NCBI GenBank assembly: GCA_002436765.1
Contig: DJNI01000079.1
Span: forward strand, 28,380-55,364
DNA length: 26,985 bases
Direction of reading: 5' to 3'
From: Clostridiales bacterium UBA6468
Lineage (GTDB): Bacteria; Bacillota; Clostridia; Oscillospirales; Oscillospiraceae
How positions within the stretch are numbered: the first letter of the stretch is position 1; each line of letters begins with the position of its first letter. Position numbers and translations under genes: made by a program. This document shows positions 14,459 through 23,300 of this stretch, piece by piece. The notes under the pieces are model-generated. The model made no database searches. It was given only the letters and a program-made list of their open reading frames with translations, and had not been told where the DNA came from.

Positions 14459-14487
14459 TTGACGGGGAACGCCCCCGATGGTATAAT
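14459..14487 (+). promoter_or_regulatory. Promoter of the purine operon
   Basis: TTGACG (14459-14464), a 17-nt spacer and a perfect TATAAT (14482-14487). The expected start near 14494 is about 13 nt before the first helix of the ZTP riboswitch. Confidence 0.85.
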
Positions 14488-14506
14488 ACTTTCGTACAAG
14501 AACAAA

Positions 14507-14583
14507 CCCTTATGACTGACGGATCAGTGGAGCACCACATGGAGTAAGGGCATATCGCATTCATCGCCGACCGTCTGGGCACA
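14507..14583 (+). ncRNA. ZTP (pfl) riboswitch
   Basis: The leader has the two conserved blocks of the pfl/ZTP class. Subdomain 1 has P1 CCCTTA/TAAGGG (14507-14512 with 14545-14550), the internal loop TGACTGACGGA and P2 GTGG-agca-CCAC. Subdomain 2 has CCGACCGTCTGGGCA (14567-14581). GACGG (14517-14521) and CCGTC (14570-14574) are complementary, matching the family's pseudoknot. This class binds ZTP/ZMP (AICAR nucleotides), which accumulate when 10-formyl-THF is limiting, and switches on purine and one-carbon genes. The GGGC of the aptamer is also the first strand of the terminator that follows, so ligand binding should block termination. The downstream purE-purL operon fits exactly. Confidence 0.87.
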
Positions 14584-14617
14584 CTTTCCTGTTTCACGGG
14601 TAAGTGCGCCCTTTTTT
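14577..14617 (+). terminator. Riboswitch-controlled terminator before purE
   Basis: GGGCACACTT (14577-14586) pairs with AAGTGCGCCC (14602-14611) with one mismatch, followed by six T. Its 5' arm overlaps the CTGGGCA end of the ZTP aptamer, giving mutually exclusive folds. Confidence 0.85.
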
Positions 14618-14640
14618 GTTTGCAAACAGGAGGTCAACAC

Positions 14641-15135
14641 ATGAAAAAAGTCGGAATCGTCATGGGCAGCGACAGCGATCTGCCCGTCCTGCGCAAAACC
14701 ATGGATACCCTGGCGTCTCTGGGCATTCCCTACGAATGCCACATTTACTCCGCCCACCGCACCCCGGAGGAAGCCCGGGATTTTGCCGTATCCGCGCGAC
14801 GCAGCGGCTTCGGCGTGCTCATCGCCGCCGCCGGTATGGCCGCGCACCTGGCCGGCGCCATCGCGGCAAACACCACCCTGCCGGTCATCGGTATTCCCTG
14901 CAAAGCTTCCTGTCTCGACGGCATTGACGCTCTTCTTTCCACGGTCATGATGCCCTCCGGTATTCCGGTGGCCACCGTAGCCGTAAACGGGGGCGTGAAT
15001 GCCGCCTTGTTGTCCGCCCAGATTCTGGCGGTGGAGGACGGGGAGCTTGCCGCGAAGCTGGACGCCAGACGCGCCGCCGACGCGGCGAAGGTGCTTCAGA
15101 AGGACGCCGCCCTTCAGGCGGAGCTGAACGGCTGA
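14641..15135 (+). CDS. purE: N5-carboxyaminoimidazole ribonucleotide mutase PurE
   Basis: PurE interconverts N5-CAIR and CAIR (class I) in purine synthesis. The 164-residue protein shows GSDSDLP (9-15), IYSAHRTPE (35-43, with catalytic H39) and AAAGMAAHL (62-70), the hallmarks of PurE, at the normal length. Class I versus class II (AIR carboxylase, working without PurK) cannot be settled by eye, and no purK is in the operon. The ATG follows CAGGAGG at 8 nt; the open frame extends further up but has no ribosome site. It is the first gene after the ZTP switch. The next gene begins 13 nt later but is a remnant. Confidence 0.95.
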   Translation: MKKVGIVMGSDSDLPVLRKTMDTLASLGIPYECHIYSAHRTPEEARDFAVSARRSGFGVLIAAAGMAAHLAGAIAANTTLPVIGIPCKASCLDGIDALLSTVMMPSGIPVATVAVNGGVNAALLSAQILAVEDGELAAKLDARRAADAAKVLQKDAALQAELNG

Positions 15136-15148
15136 GGGAGGATAAACA

Positions 15149-15386
15149 ATGGGCGGCTTCTTCGGGGCGATTTCCCACAAGAATTGCATTTACGACGTTT
15201 TCTTCGGCACGGATTACCCCCCACATGACCCAGCTCCTTCCCCCCGCCGATCAGGAGATGCGCAATCTGGTGGCGAAAATGAAGCAGATCCCCGTGCCGG
15301 AGCGGATCCGGGGCACCCAGCTGCGGGAGGCCATCGGATCGGATAAAGACAAGGTCTGCACCTACTGCTGGAACGGCAAAGAATAA
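15149..15386 (+). pseudogene. Deleted and frameshifted purF-like remnant
   Basis: Only the two ends of a PurF-like amidophosphoribosyltransferase family gene remain. From ATG 15149, with a good GGGAGG ribosome site, the frame reads MGGFFGAISHKN..YDVFFGTDY (about 23 residues), matching the start of a PurF-like group whose proteins begin MGGFFG and continue GTDYxSHLGT. From about 15217 the matching sequence is in another frame and runs to TAA at 15384-15386, ending IRGTQLREAIGS then KVCTYCWNGKE, like the C-terminus of the same group. Roughly 400 middle codons, with the PRPP site, are missing and the junction shifts frame. Position 2 is Gly rather than the Cys nucleophile of normal PurF, so even the intact gene may have been an ammonia-using or divergent paralogue. 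The homology is from memory. A real deletion or an assembly error could both explain it. Confidence 0.72.
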
Positions 15387-15406
15387 ACGCGAAAAGGAGC
15401 ATCATT

Positions 15407-16462
15407 ATGGAACACAACAATTCCCGGTCCGCCAGCTACGCTGCCGCCGGTGTGGACATCACCGCCGGATACAAGGCCGTGGAGCTGATGAAGACCCACA
15501 TTGCCCGCACCCGCAACGCCGGCTGTCTGGACGACGTGGGCGGCTTCGGCGGCTGCTTCGGCCTGAGCGTCGCCGGGATGGAGGAGCCGGTGCTGGTCTC
15601 CGGTACCGACGGCTGCGGCACCAAGGTCAGGCTGGCCATTCTCATGGACAAGCACGACACCATCGGCATCGACGCCGTGGCCATGTGCGTCAACGACATC
15701 ATCTGCGTGGGCGCAAAGCCCCTGTTCTTTCTGGATTACATCGCCTGCGGCAAAAACGTGCCGGAAAAGATCGCCCGGATCGTGGGCGGCGTGGCGGAGG
15801 GCTGCGTCCGATCCGGCGCGGCGCTCATCGGCGGCGAGACCGCCGAGCACCCCGGCCTGATGCCCGCGGAGGATTACGATCTGGCGGGCTTCGCCGTGGG
15901 CATTGTGGATAAGAAAAAAATCTTAGACAAAACGAAAATGGCGGAAGGGGACGCTGTTCTTGCCCTTGCCTCCTCCGGCATTCACTCCAACGGCTTCAGC
16001 CTGATCCGCAAGGTTTTCCGCATTGACGAGAACCCCGCCGAGATCTATCAGCCCTGTGAAGCGCTGGGCGGCAAGACCATCGCCGAGACCCTGCTGACCC
16101 CTACGAAAATCTACGTCAAATCCGTTCTGGCACTGCTGGAAACCGTGGACGTCAAGGGCATCAGCCACATCACCGGCGGCGGCTTCTACGAAAACATCCC
16201 CCGCTCCATCCCCGACGGCCTGTGCGCGAAAATCGACAAGCGCGCCGTTAAGGTGCTGCCCATCTTCGATTTGATCGCCAAGACCGGCAATATTCCCGAG
16301 CGGGACATGTTCAACACCTACAACATGGGCGTGGGCATGACCGTCGTCGTTCCCGCCGCCCAGGTGCAGACCGCGCTGGACATCCTCACCGCTCACGGGG
16401 AGGACGCCTACGTCATCGGCACCATCATCAAAAACGACGAGGAAAAGGTGATTCTGGAATGA
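15407..16462 (+). CDS. purM: Phosphoribosylformylglycinamidine cyclo-ligase (AIR synthetase) PurM
   Basis: PurM closes the imidazole ring: FGAM plus ATP gives AIR. The 351-residue protein has the family motifs in order: AGVDITAGYKAVE (about 12-24), DVGGFGG (about 45-51), SGTDGCGTKV (about 65-74), MCVNDIICVGAKPLFFLDY (about 89-107), GGETAEHPG (about 145-153) and ITGGGFYENIPR (about 255-266). Length is normal. AAAAGGAG precedes the ATG, 20 nt after the purF-like remnant. The stop overlaps the purN start as ATGA, so coupling is expected. No odd residues were seen. Confidence 0.97.
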   Translation: MEHNNSRSASYAAAGVDITAGYKAVELMKTHIARTRNAGCLDDVGGFGGCFGLSVAGMEEPVLVSGTDGCGTKVRLAILMDKHDTIGIDAVAMCVNDIICVGAKPLFFLDYIACGKNVPEKIARIVGGVAEGCVRSGAALIGGETAEHPGLMPAEDYDLAGFAVGIVDKKKILDKTKMAEGDAVLALASSGIHSNGFSLIRKVFRIDENPAEIYQPCEALGGKTIAETLLTPTKIYVKSVLALLETVDVKGISHITGGGFYENIPRSIPDGLCAKIDKRAVKVLPIFDLIAKTGNIPERDMFNTYNMGVGMTVVVPAAQVQTALDILTAHGEDAYVIGTIIKNDEEKVILE

Positions 16463-17091
16463 CGGCCAAAATCGCAGTTCTGGTCTCCGGCGGCGGCACC
16501 AATTTGCAGGCGCTGATCGACGCTCAGCAGCGGGGCGAGCTGGGCGGCGGAGAAATCACTGCCGTGATCTCCTCCAAGGAGGGCGCTTACGCGCTTCAGC
16601 GGGCGCGGAAGGCGGGGATCCCCGGCTATGTGCTGCCCCGGAAACGCTTCGGCTCCAACCGCGCCATGACCCTGGCGCTGGTGGAAAAACTGAAGGCGCT
16701 GGACATTGATTTAGTTGTTCTGGCGGGCTGCATGGTCATCTTTACCGAAGAACTGGTGCAGGCCTACCCCAACGCCATCATGAACGTCCACCCCGCCCTG
16801 ATCCCGTCCTTCTGCGGCCGGGGCTTCTATGGGCTGCGCGTCCATGAAGCGGCGCTGGCCTACGGCGTCAAGCTCTCCGGCGCGACCGTGCATTTTGTCA
16901 GCGCGGAATGCGACGGCGGCCCCATCATCGCCCAGAAGGCCGTCCCCGTTCTCCCCGGAGATACCCCCGAAACCCTTCAAAAACGCATTATGGAGCAGGC
17001 CGAATGGAAGCTGCTGCCGGAAGCCGTGCGCCTGTTCTGCCAGGGCAGGCTCCGGGTGGAGGGCCGCACCGTCATCACTACACAGGAGTGA
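16459..17091 (+). CDS. purN: Phosphoribosylglycinamide formyltransferase PurN
   Basis: PurN transfers formyl from 10-formyl-THF to GAR. The 210-residue protein has the phosphate loop VSGGGTNLQAL (9-19) and the catalytic Asn and His in NVHPALIPSFCG (109-120; N109, H111). The catalytic Asp is D152 in CDGGPIIAQ. It needs 10-formyl-THF, the metabolite whose shortage the ZTP switch reports. The start overlaps purM by four bases. The purO-like gene follows after 7 nt. Confidence 0.97.
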   Translation: MTAKIAVLVSGGGTNLQALIDAQQRGELGGGEITAVISSKEGAYALQRARKAGIPGYVLPRKRFGSNRAMTLALVEKLKALDIDLVVLAGCMVIFTEELVQAYPNAIMNVHPALIPSFCGRGFYGLRVHEAALAYGVKLSGATVHFVSAECDGGPIIAQKAVPVLPGDTPETLQKRIMEQAEWKLLPEAVRLFCQGRLRVEGRTVITTQE

Positions 17092-17098
17092 AAACGCT

Positions 17099-17815
17099 AT
17101 GAATGTTTACGAAATTTTGTCCATGGCCGACCGCCTCAGGGGCAACACCTACCCCGGCCGGGGCATCGTACTGGGCGTCACCCCCGACGGCAAGACCGCC
17201 GTGGCCGCCTATTTCATCATGGGGCGCAGCGTCAATTCCCGGAACCGGGTCTTTGTTCGGGAGCCGGACGGCATCCGCACGGAAGCCTTCGACCCCGGTC
17301 TTATGAAAGACCCCCATCTGATCATCTACCATCCCGTACGGGAGGCCGGGCAGGGTCTCATCGTCACCAACGGCGACCAGACGGACACCGTCTGGGAATA
17401 CCTCGGGAGGGGCGAGAGCTGGGAAGCCGCCCTGCGCACCCGCCGGTTTGAGGACGACGCCCCCAACTGGACGCCCCGGATTTCCGGCCTGCAGGCGGGG
17501 GACGGAAGCTGCAAGCTGTCCATCCTGAAATCCGCCGACCCGGAGGGCACGGCATGCGCCCGGTTCTTCTGTGAATACCCCGCCGTCCCCGGTCTGGGGC
17601 ATTTCCTCCACACCTACGTCTGCGACGGCGATCCCGTGATCCCCACCTTTCAGGGAGAGCCGGAGCGGGTCAGCATCCCCGGGGACATCGACGATTTCAC
17701 CCGGGAGCTGTGGGAGAACCTGAACCCCGACAACAAAATTTCCCTGTTTGTGCGCTACACCAACTTGGAAACCCGCGAGTACCGGCAGCGAATCCTCAAC
17801 AAGCACGTAAAGTGA
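17099..17815 (+). CDS. PurO-like IMP cyclohydrolase
   Basis: The 238-residue protein matches the IMP_cyclohyd (PurO-like) family, which closes FAICAR to IMP and was first described in archaea. Family features are an N-terminal YPGRGIVLGVTPDGKTAVAAY (about 19-39), MGRSVNSRNRVF (about 42-53), IIYHPVRE and TNGDQTDT. The reaction is normally done by the N-terminal half of bifunctional PurH; here the neighbouring gene encodes only the transformylase half, so this gene supplies the missing last step. The ATG at 17099 is preceded by CAGGAG at 8-10 nt; longer frames upstream overlap purN and are shadows. AICAR transformylase follows 21 nt later. The assignment is firm on context and recalled family sequence. 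Confidence 0.85.
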   Translation: MNVYEILSMADRLRGNTYPGRGIVLGVTPDGKTAVAAYFIMGRSVNSRNRVFVREPDGIRTEAFDPGLMKDPHLIIYHPVREAGQGLIVTNGDQTDTVWEYLGRGESWEAALRTRRFEDDAPNWTPRISGLQAGDGSCKLSILKSADPEGTACARFFCEYPAVPGLGHFLHTYVCDGDPVIPTFQGEPERVSIPGDIDDFTRELWENLNPDNKISLFVRYTNLETREYRQRILNKHVK

Positions 17816-17836
17816 CACCGCGTGGAGGGAAGGAAC

Positions 17837-19021
17837 ATGAAAGAATTTGAACTGAAATACGGCTGCAACCCCAATCAGAAGCCCGCGAAGATCTACATGG
17901 CCGACGGCTCCGAGCTGCCCATCACCATTCTGAACGGCCGCCCCGGCTACATCAATTTCCTGGACGCCCTCAATTCCTGGCAGCTTGTGAAGGAGCTGAA
18001 GGAGGCCACGGGCATGGCCGCCGCGACGTCCTTCAAGCACGTCTCCCCCACCTCCGCCGCCGTGGGAAGGGTGCTGCCCGAAAACCTGAAAAAGGCGTGC
18101 TTCGTGGATGACGTCCCCGAGCTGGACGACAGTCCCCTCGCCTGCGCCTACGCCCGGGCAAGAGGCACCGACCGGATGTGCTCCTTCGGCGACTGGGTCG
18201 CCCTGTCCGACGTGTGCGACGCCGCCACCGCGAAGCTCATTGCCCGGGAGGTCTCCGACGGCGTCATCGCCCCCGGCTACACGGACGAGGCACTGGCCAT
18301 CCTGAAAACCAAGCGCAAGGGCGGCTACAACGTGGTGGCCATCGACCCTGCGTACGTTCCCGCCGAGCAGGAGACGAAGCAGGTCTTCGGCATCACCTTC
18401 CAACAGGGGCGGAACAATTTCAAAATTGACGGGCAGCTGCTCCAAAACATCGTCACCAAAAACAAAGACCTGCCCGAATCCGCCAAGATTGACCTGATCG
18501 TGGCGCTCATCACCCTGAAATACACCCAGTCCAACTCCGTGTGCTTTGCCTATGACGGGCAGGCCGTGGGCGTGGGCGCAGGTCAGCAGTCCCGCATCCA
18601 CTGCACCCGGCTGGCTGGCTCCAAGGCCGACACCTTCTTCCTCCGCCAGCATCCCAAGACCCTGTCCCTGCCCTTCCGCGCCGACCTCGGCCGCCCCAAC
18701 CGGGACAACGTAATCGACGGCTACATCAACGGCAACGAGGAAGACGTCTGCGCCGACGGCATCTGGCAGAACTACTTCACCCGCCAGCCCGACCGGCTGA
18801 CCGAAGAGGACAAGAGGGCGTTCCTGTCCCAATTCGATGGCGTGTCCCTCGGCTCCGACGCTTTCTTCCCCTTCCCCGACAACGTCAAGCGCGCCAAAGC
18901 TTCCGGCGTCAAGTACATCGCCCAGCCCGGCGGCTCCATCCGGGACGATCTGGTCATCGAGGAATGCGATAAGGACGGCATGGTCATGGCCTTCACCGGC
19001 ATGAGACTGTTCCACCACTAA
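17837..19021 (+). CDS. purH: AICAR transformylase (PurH transformylase half, stand-alone)
   Basis: The enzyme formylates AICAR with 10-formyl-THF to FAICAR. The 394-residue protein corresponds to the AICARFT domain alone; the methylglyoxal-synthase-like cyclohydrolase domain of standard PurH is missing. Visible motifs are KYGCNPNQKPA (7-17), the catalytic Lys-His pair in SFKHVSP (65-71; K67, H68), RARGTDRMCSFGDW and VGVGAGQQSRIHCTR. The start at ATG 17837 follows GGAGGGAAGG; an in-frame GTG at 17822 lies on that site. ZMP, the substrate, is the precursor of the riboswitch ligand ZTP, so a block at this step should raise operon expression. The symbol is given for the reaction; the gene is only half of classical purH. 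Confidence 0.92.
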   Translation: MKEFELKYGCNPNQKPAKIYMADGSELPITILNGRPGYINFLDALNSWQLVKELKEATGMAAATSFKHVSPTSAAVGRVLPENLKKACFVDDVPELDDSPLACAYARARGTDRMCSFGDWVALSDVCDAATAKLIAREVSDGVIAPGYTDEALAILKTKRKGGYNVVAIDPAYVPAEQETKQVFGITFQQGRNNFKIDGQLLQNIVTKNKDLPESAKIDLIVALITLKYTQSNSVCFAYDGQAVGVGAGQQSRIHCTRLAGSKADTFFLRQHPKTLSLPFRADLGRPNRDNVIDGYINGNEEDVCADGIWQNYFTRQPDRLTEEDKRAFLSQFDGVSLGSDAFFPFPDNVKRAKASGVKYIAQPGGSIRDDLVIEECDKDGMVMAFTGMRLFHH

Positions 19022-19034
19022 AGGAGGTTCATCC

Positions 19035-20303
19035 ATGAAACTGTTAGTCGTAGGCGGCGGCGGACGGGAACACGCCATCATCAAGAGCCTGAAAAAGAAT
19101 CCCGAGGTCACGGAGATTTTCGCCCTTCCCGGCAACGGCGGCATCGCGGCGGACGCGGTGTGTGTCCCCATCGGCGCTACGGAAATTGACAAAATCGTCG
19201 CCTTTGCACAGGAACAGGCCGTGGATTACGCCGTGGTCGCGCCGGACGATCCTCTGGTACTGGGCTGCGTGGACGCGCTGGAAGCGGCTGGAATCCCCTG
19301 CTTCGGCCCCCGCGCCCGGGCAGCCATCATCGAGGGCAGCAAGGTATTCTCCAAAAATCTCATGAAAAAGTACGGCATCCCCACCGCCCGGTATGAGGTC
19401 TTCGACGACATGGCCGCCGCCCTTGCCTATCTGGAAACCGCCCCCATCCCCACCGTCATCAAGGCCGACGGTCTGGCGCTGGGCAAGGGCGTCATCATCG
19501 CCCAGACCCGGGACGAGGCAAAAGCCGCCGTCCGGGACATGATGGAGAATCACGTTTTCGGCAAATCCGGCGACCACGTGGTTATCGAGGAATTTCTCAC
19601 CGGCCCGGAGGTCTCCGTGCTGGCCTTCACCGACGGCAAGGTGGTCAAGCCCATGGTGTCCTCCATGGATCACAAGCGGGCGGGAGACGGCGACACCGGG
19701 CTGAACACCGGCGGCATGGGCACCGTCGCCCCCAACCCCTACTACACCCCGGCCATTGCCCAGCGGTGTATGGAGGAAATTTTTCTGCCCACCATTGCCG
19801 CTATGAACAGCGAAGACCGTATCTTTAAGGGCTGCCTTTACTTTGGCCTGATGCTCACCCCCGACGGCCCCAAGGTCATCGAGTACAACTGCCGCTTCGG
19901 CGACCCGGAGACCCAGGTGGTGCTGCCCCTGCTGGAAAGCGACCTGCTGACCGTCATGCAGGCCACCACCGACGGCACCCTGGCAGACACGGAGGTTCGC
20001 TTCTCCGATAAATATGCCTGCTGCGTCATCACCGCCTCCGCCGGGTATCCCGCCGGCTACCGGAAGGGCTTCGAGCTCACCATGACCCCGGAAGCCGCCG
20101 CTCACACCTACGTGGCGGGGGCGAAGCTGGAAGGTGGGAAGCTCCTGACCTCCGGCGGCCGGGTCACCGGCACCACCGCCGTGGCCGGTTCTCTGGCGGA
20201 CGCCATCCGGGAAGCCTACCGTCTCGCGGAGGGCGTGCAGTTTGAAAACGCCTACCGCAGAAGCGACATCGGCCGGCGCGCCCTGCAAGCTGGGAATCAC
20301 TGA
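19035..20303 (+). CDS. purD: Phosphoribosylamine-glycine ligase PurD
   Basis: PurD joins glycine to phosphoribosylamine using ATP. The 422-residue ATP-grasp protein shows VVGGGGREHAI (about 4-14), ADGLALGKGVIIAQT (about 149-163), NTGGMGTVAPNPYY (about 226-239) and EYNCRFGDPETQ (about 283-294), the usual markers in the usual order. AAAGGAGG precedes the ATG, 13 nt after the AICAR transformylase stop. Its substrate phosphoribosylamine comes from PurF, whose local gene is broken, so PRA must come from a PurF encoded elsewhere or another source. Confidence 0.97.
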   Translation: MKLLVVGGGGREHAIIKSLKKNPEVTEIFALPGNGGIAADAVCVPIGATEIDKIVAFAQEQAVDYAVVAPDDPLVLGCVDALEAAGIPCFGPRARAAIIEGSKVFSKNLMKKYGIPTARYEVFDDMAAALAYLETAPIPTVIKADGLALGKGVIIAQTRDEAKAAVRDMMENHVFGKSGDHVVIEEFLTGPEVSVLAFTDGKVVKPMVSSMDHKRAGDGDTGLNTGGMGTVAPNPYYTPAIAQRCMEEIFLPTIAAMNSEDRIFKGCLYFGLMLTPDGPKVIEYNCRFGDPETQVVLPLLESDLLTVMQATTDGTLADTEVRFSDKYACCVITASAGYPAGYRKGFELTMTPEAAAHTYVAGAKLEGGKLLTSGGRVTGTTAVAGSLADAIREAYRLAEGVQFENAYRRSDIGRRALQAGNH

Positions 20304-20340
20304 AAACTCTGAATAAATCACGTCAGGAGGAAATAACCCC

Positions 20341-23300
20341 ATGGTTTATCGGGTGTTTGTTGAAAAAAAGGAAGGTCTGGACAACGAGGCCAAGGGCCTG
20401 CTGAACGAGGCTAAGACCCTTCTCGGCATGGAGCGGCTGGAAAACGTCCGGCTGTTCAACCGGTACGACGCGGAAAACATCACGGAAGATCTGTTCCGGT
20501 ATGCCGTGAAAACGGTCTTCTCCGAGCCGCAGCTGGATACCGCTTCCCCCTCCGTCCAGCTCCCCGGCGCTTACGTCTTCGCCGTGGAAGCGCTGCCCGG
20601 CCAGTTTGACCAGCGGGCGGATTCCGCCGCCCAGTGCATCCAGATCATCTCCCAGGGCGAGCGCCCCCTCATCCGCACCGCCAAGGTCTACGCTCTGTAC
20701 GGCGCGCTGACGGGCGGGGACATCCGGGAATTTAAGAAATACGTCATCAACCCCGTAGAGTGCCGGGAAGCGTCTCTGGACGTGCCGGAGACTCTCGCCA
20801 TCCGTTACGACATCCCCACGGAGGTGGCGACCCTGACCGGCTTCACGAAATTGAGCCGGGAGAAGCTGGCGGACTTTATCGCAAGCTACGGCCTTGCCAT
20901 GGACTTGGACGATATCGCCTTCTGCCAGTCCTATTTCCGGAAGGAAGGCCGCGACCCCACCATCACGGAGATCCGCATGATCGACACCTACTGGTCAGAC
21001 CACTGCCGCCACACCACCTTCGGCACCATTCTCGACCACGTGACCTTTGAGGACGCCCTGCTGCAAAAAACCTACGAGGACTATCTGGCAACCCGCAGCG
21101 CCCTGGGCCGCAGCGAAAAGCCTGTCTGTCTGATGGATCTCGCGACCATCGCCGCCAAACATCTGAAGGCCACGGGAAAGCTTCCTAAGCTGGACGAGAG
21201 CGAGGAGATCAACGCCTGCACGGTGAAGATGGACGTCACCGTGGACGGCGTCACCGAGCCGTGGCTGCTGCTCTTCAAGAACGAGACCCACAACCACCCC
21301 ACGGAGATCGAACCCTTCGGCGGCGCGGCCACCTGCATCGGCGGCGCCATCCGCGACCCCCTGTCCGGGCGGAGCTATGTCTACGGCGCCATGCGCGTCA
21401 CCGGCGCGGCCGATCCCCTGACCCCCGTGTCCGAGACCATTCCCGGTAAGCTCTCTCAGCGGAAGATCGTCACCACCGCCGCCGCTGGCTATTCCTCCTA
21501 CGGCAACCAGATCGGCCTTGCCACCGGCATTGTGGATGAGATTTACCATCCCGGCTACGCCGCCAAGCGCATGGAAATCGGCGCGGTCATCGCCGCCGCT
21601 CCTGCGGAAAATGTCCGCCGGGAGCGCCCCGACCCAGGCGACGTGGTCATCCTGCTGGGCGGCAGCACCGGCCGGGACGGCATCGGCGGTGCGACGGGTT
21701 CCTCCAAAGCCCATACCCAGCAGTCCGTGGCAGTCTGCGGCTCCGAGGTGCAGAAGGGCAACGCCCCCGAGGAGCGGAAGCTCCAGCGCCTGTTCCGCAA
21801 CGGTGAGGCTTCCCGTCTCATCAAGCGCTGCAACGACTTTGGCGCGGGCGGCGTGTCCGTAGCCATCGGCGAGCTGGCCGACGGTCTGGAGATCGACCTG
21901 AACGCCGTCCCCAAGAAATATGAGGGTCTGGACGGCACGGAGCTTGCCATCTCCGAATCTCAGGAGCGGATGGCTGTGGTGGTAGAGGCCAAGGACGCGG
22001 CGCGGTTCCTGGAGCTGGCCGCCACGGAGAACCTGAATGCCGTCCCCGTGGCCGTGGTCACGGAAAGCCCCCGTCTGGTGATGAACTGGAACGGCAAGGA
22101 AATCTGCGACATCAGCAGGGCGTTTCTGAATTCCAACGGCGCGGCCAAGCACATGGACGCCGCCGCCGAAAAGGCGCAGAGCTACGGCAAAACCGTCACC
22201 GGCAGCTTCTCCGAAAACTTCCTCACCGTGGCTTCCGACCTGAACACCTGCTCCAAGCGGGGACTGTCCGAGCGGTTCGACTCCACCATCGGCGCGGGCA
22301 CCGTGCTGATGCCCTTTGGCGGAAAATATCAGCTCACCCCCGTGCAGGCCATGGTGCAGAAAATCTCCGTGGAAAAGAAACACACCGACGACTGTTCCTT
22401 CATGGCCTTCGGCTATAACCCCTTCATCACCTCCGCGTCCCCCTATCACGGCGCGTATCTGGCCGTAGTGGAGTCCGTGTGCAAGCTTATCGCTTCCGGC
22501 GCGTCCTTCGAGGATACTTATCTGACCTTCCAGGAGTATTTTGAGCGTCTCGGCAAGGATCCCAAGCGCTGGGGCAAGCCCCTGGCCGCGCTGCTGGGCG
22601 CGTTTCGGGCGCAGATGGAGCTGGGCATCGGCGCCATCGGCGGCAAGGACTCCATGTCCGGTTCCTTCGAGAATCTGGACGTGCCGCCCACGCTGGTCTC
22701 CTTCGCCGTCACTACCGGCAAGACCGGCGAGGCCGTCTCCCCCGAATTCAAGGCCGCGGGTCACAAGGTCTGCCTGCTGACCCCCGCCAACGACGAAAAC
22801 GGCCTGCCCGAAACCGCCTCCCTGCTGGAAACCTTCGACACCGTTACCAGACTTCTTCGCAGCGGCAAGGCCGTGGCCGCCTACACCCCCGGCATGGGCG
22901 GCGTCGCGGAGGCCGTGATGAAGATGGGCTTCGGCAACGGCTTCGGCTTCGCCTTTGACGACGCATGCACCCCGGACGAGCTGTTCGGCTACGCCTACGG
23001 CAGCTTCGTGCTGGAAATGGCGGACGGCACCGTGGGCAAAGTCCTGGGCGTCACCACCGCAGACGGCAGCTTCTCCTATCGCGGCGAGACGCTGTCCCAA
23101 GCCCAAGTCCTCAGCGCCTACGAAAACAAGCTGGAATCCGTCTACGCCTGCAACATCCCCACCCCGGCGCAGAACTTGGAGACTTTCTCCTATGAGGCTG
23201 CCCAGCGGAAGGCCCCCGCCGTCAAGGTCGCCAGGCCCAAGGTGCTGATCCCCGCCTTCCCCGGCACCAACTGCGAATACGACTCCGCCAAGGCCGTCCG

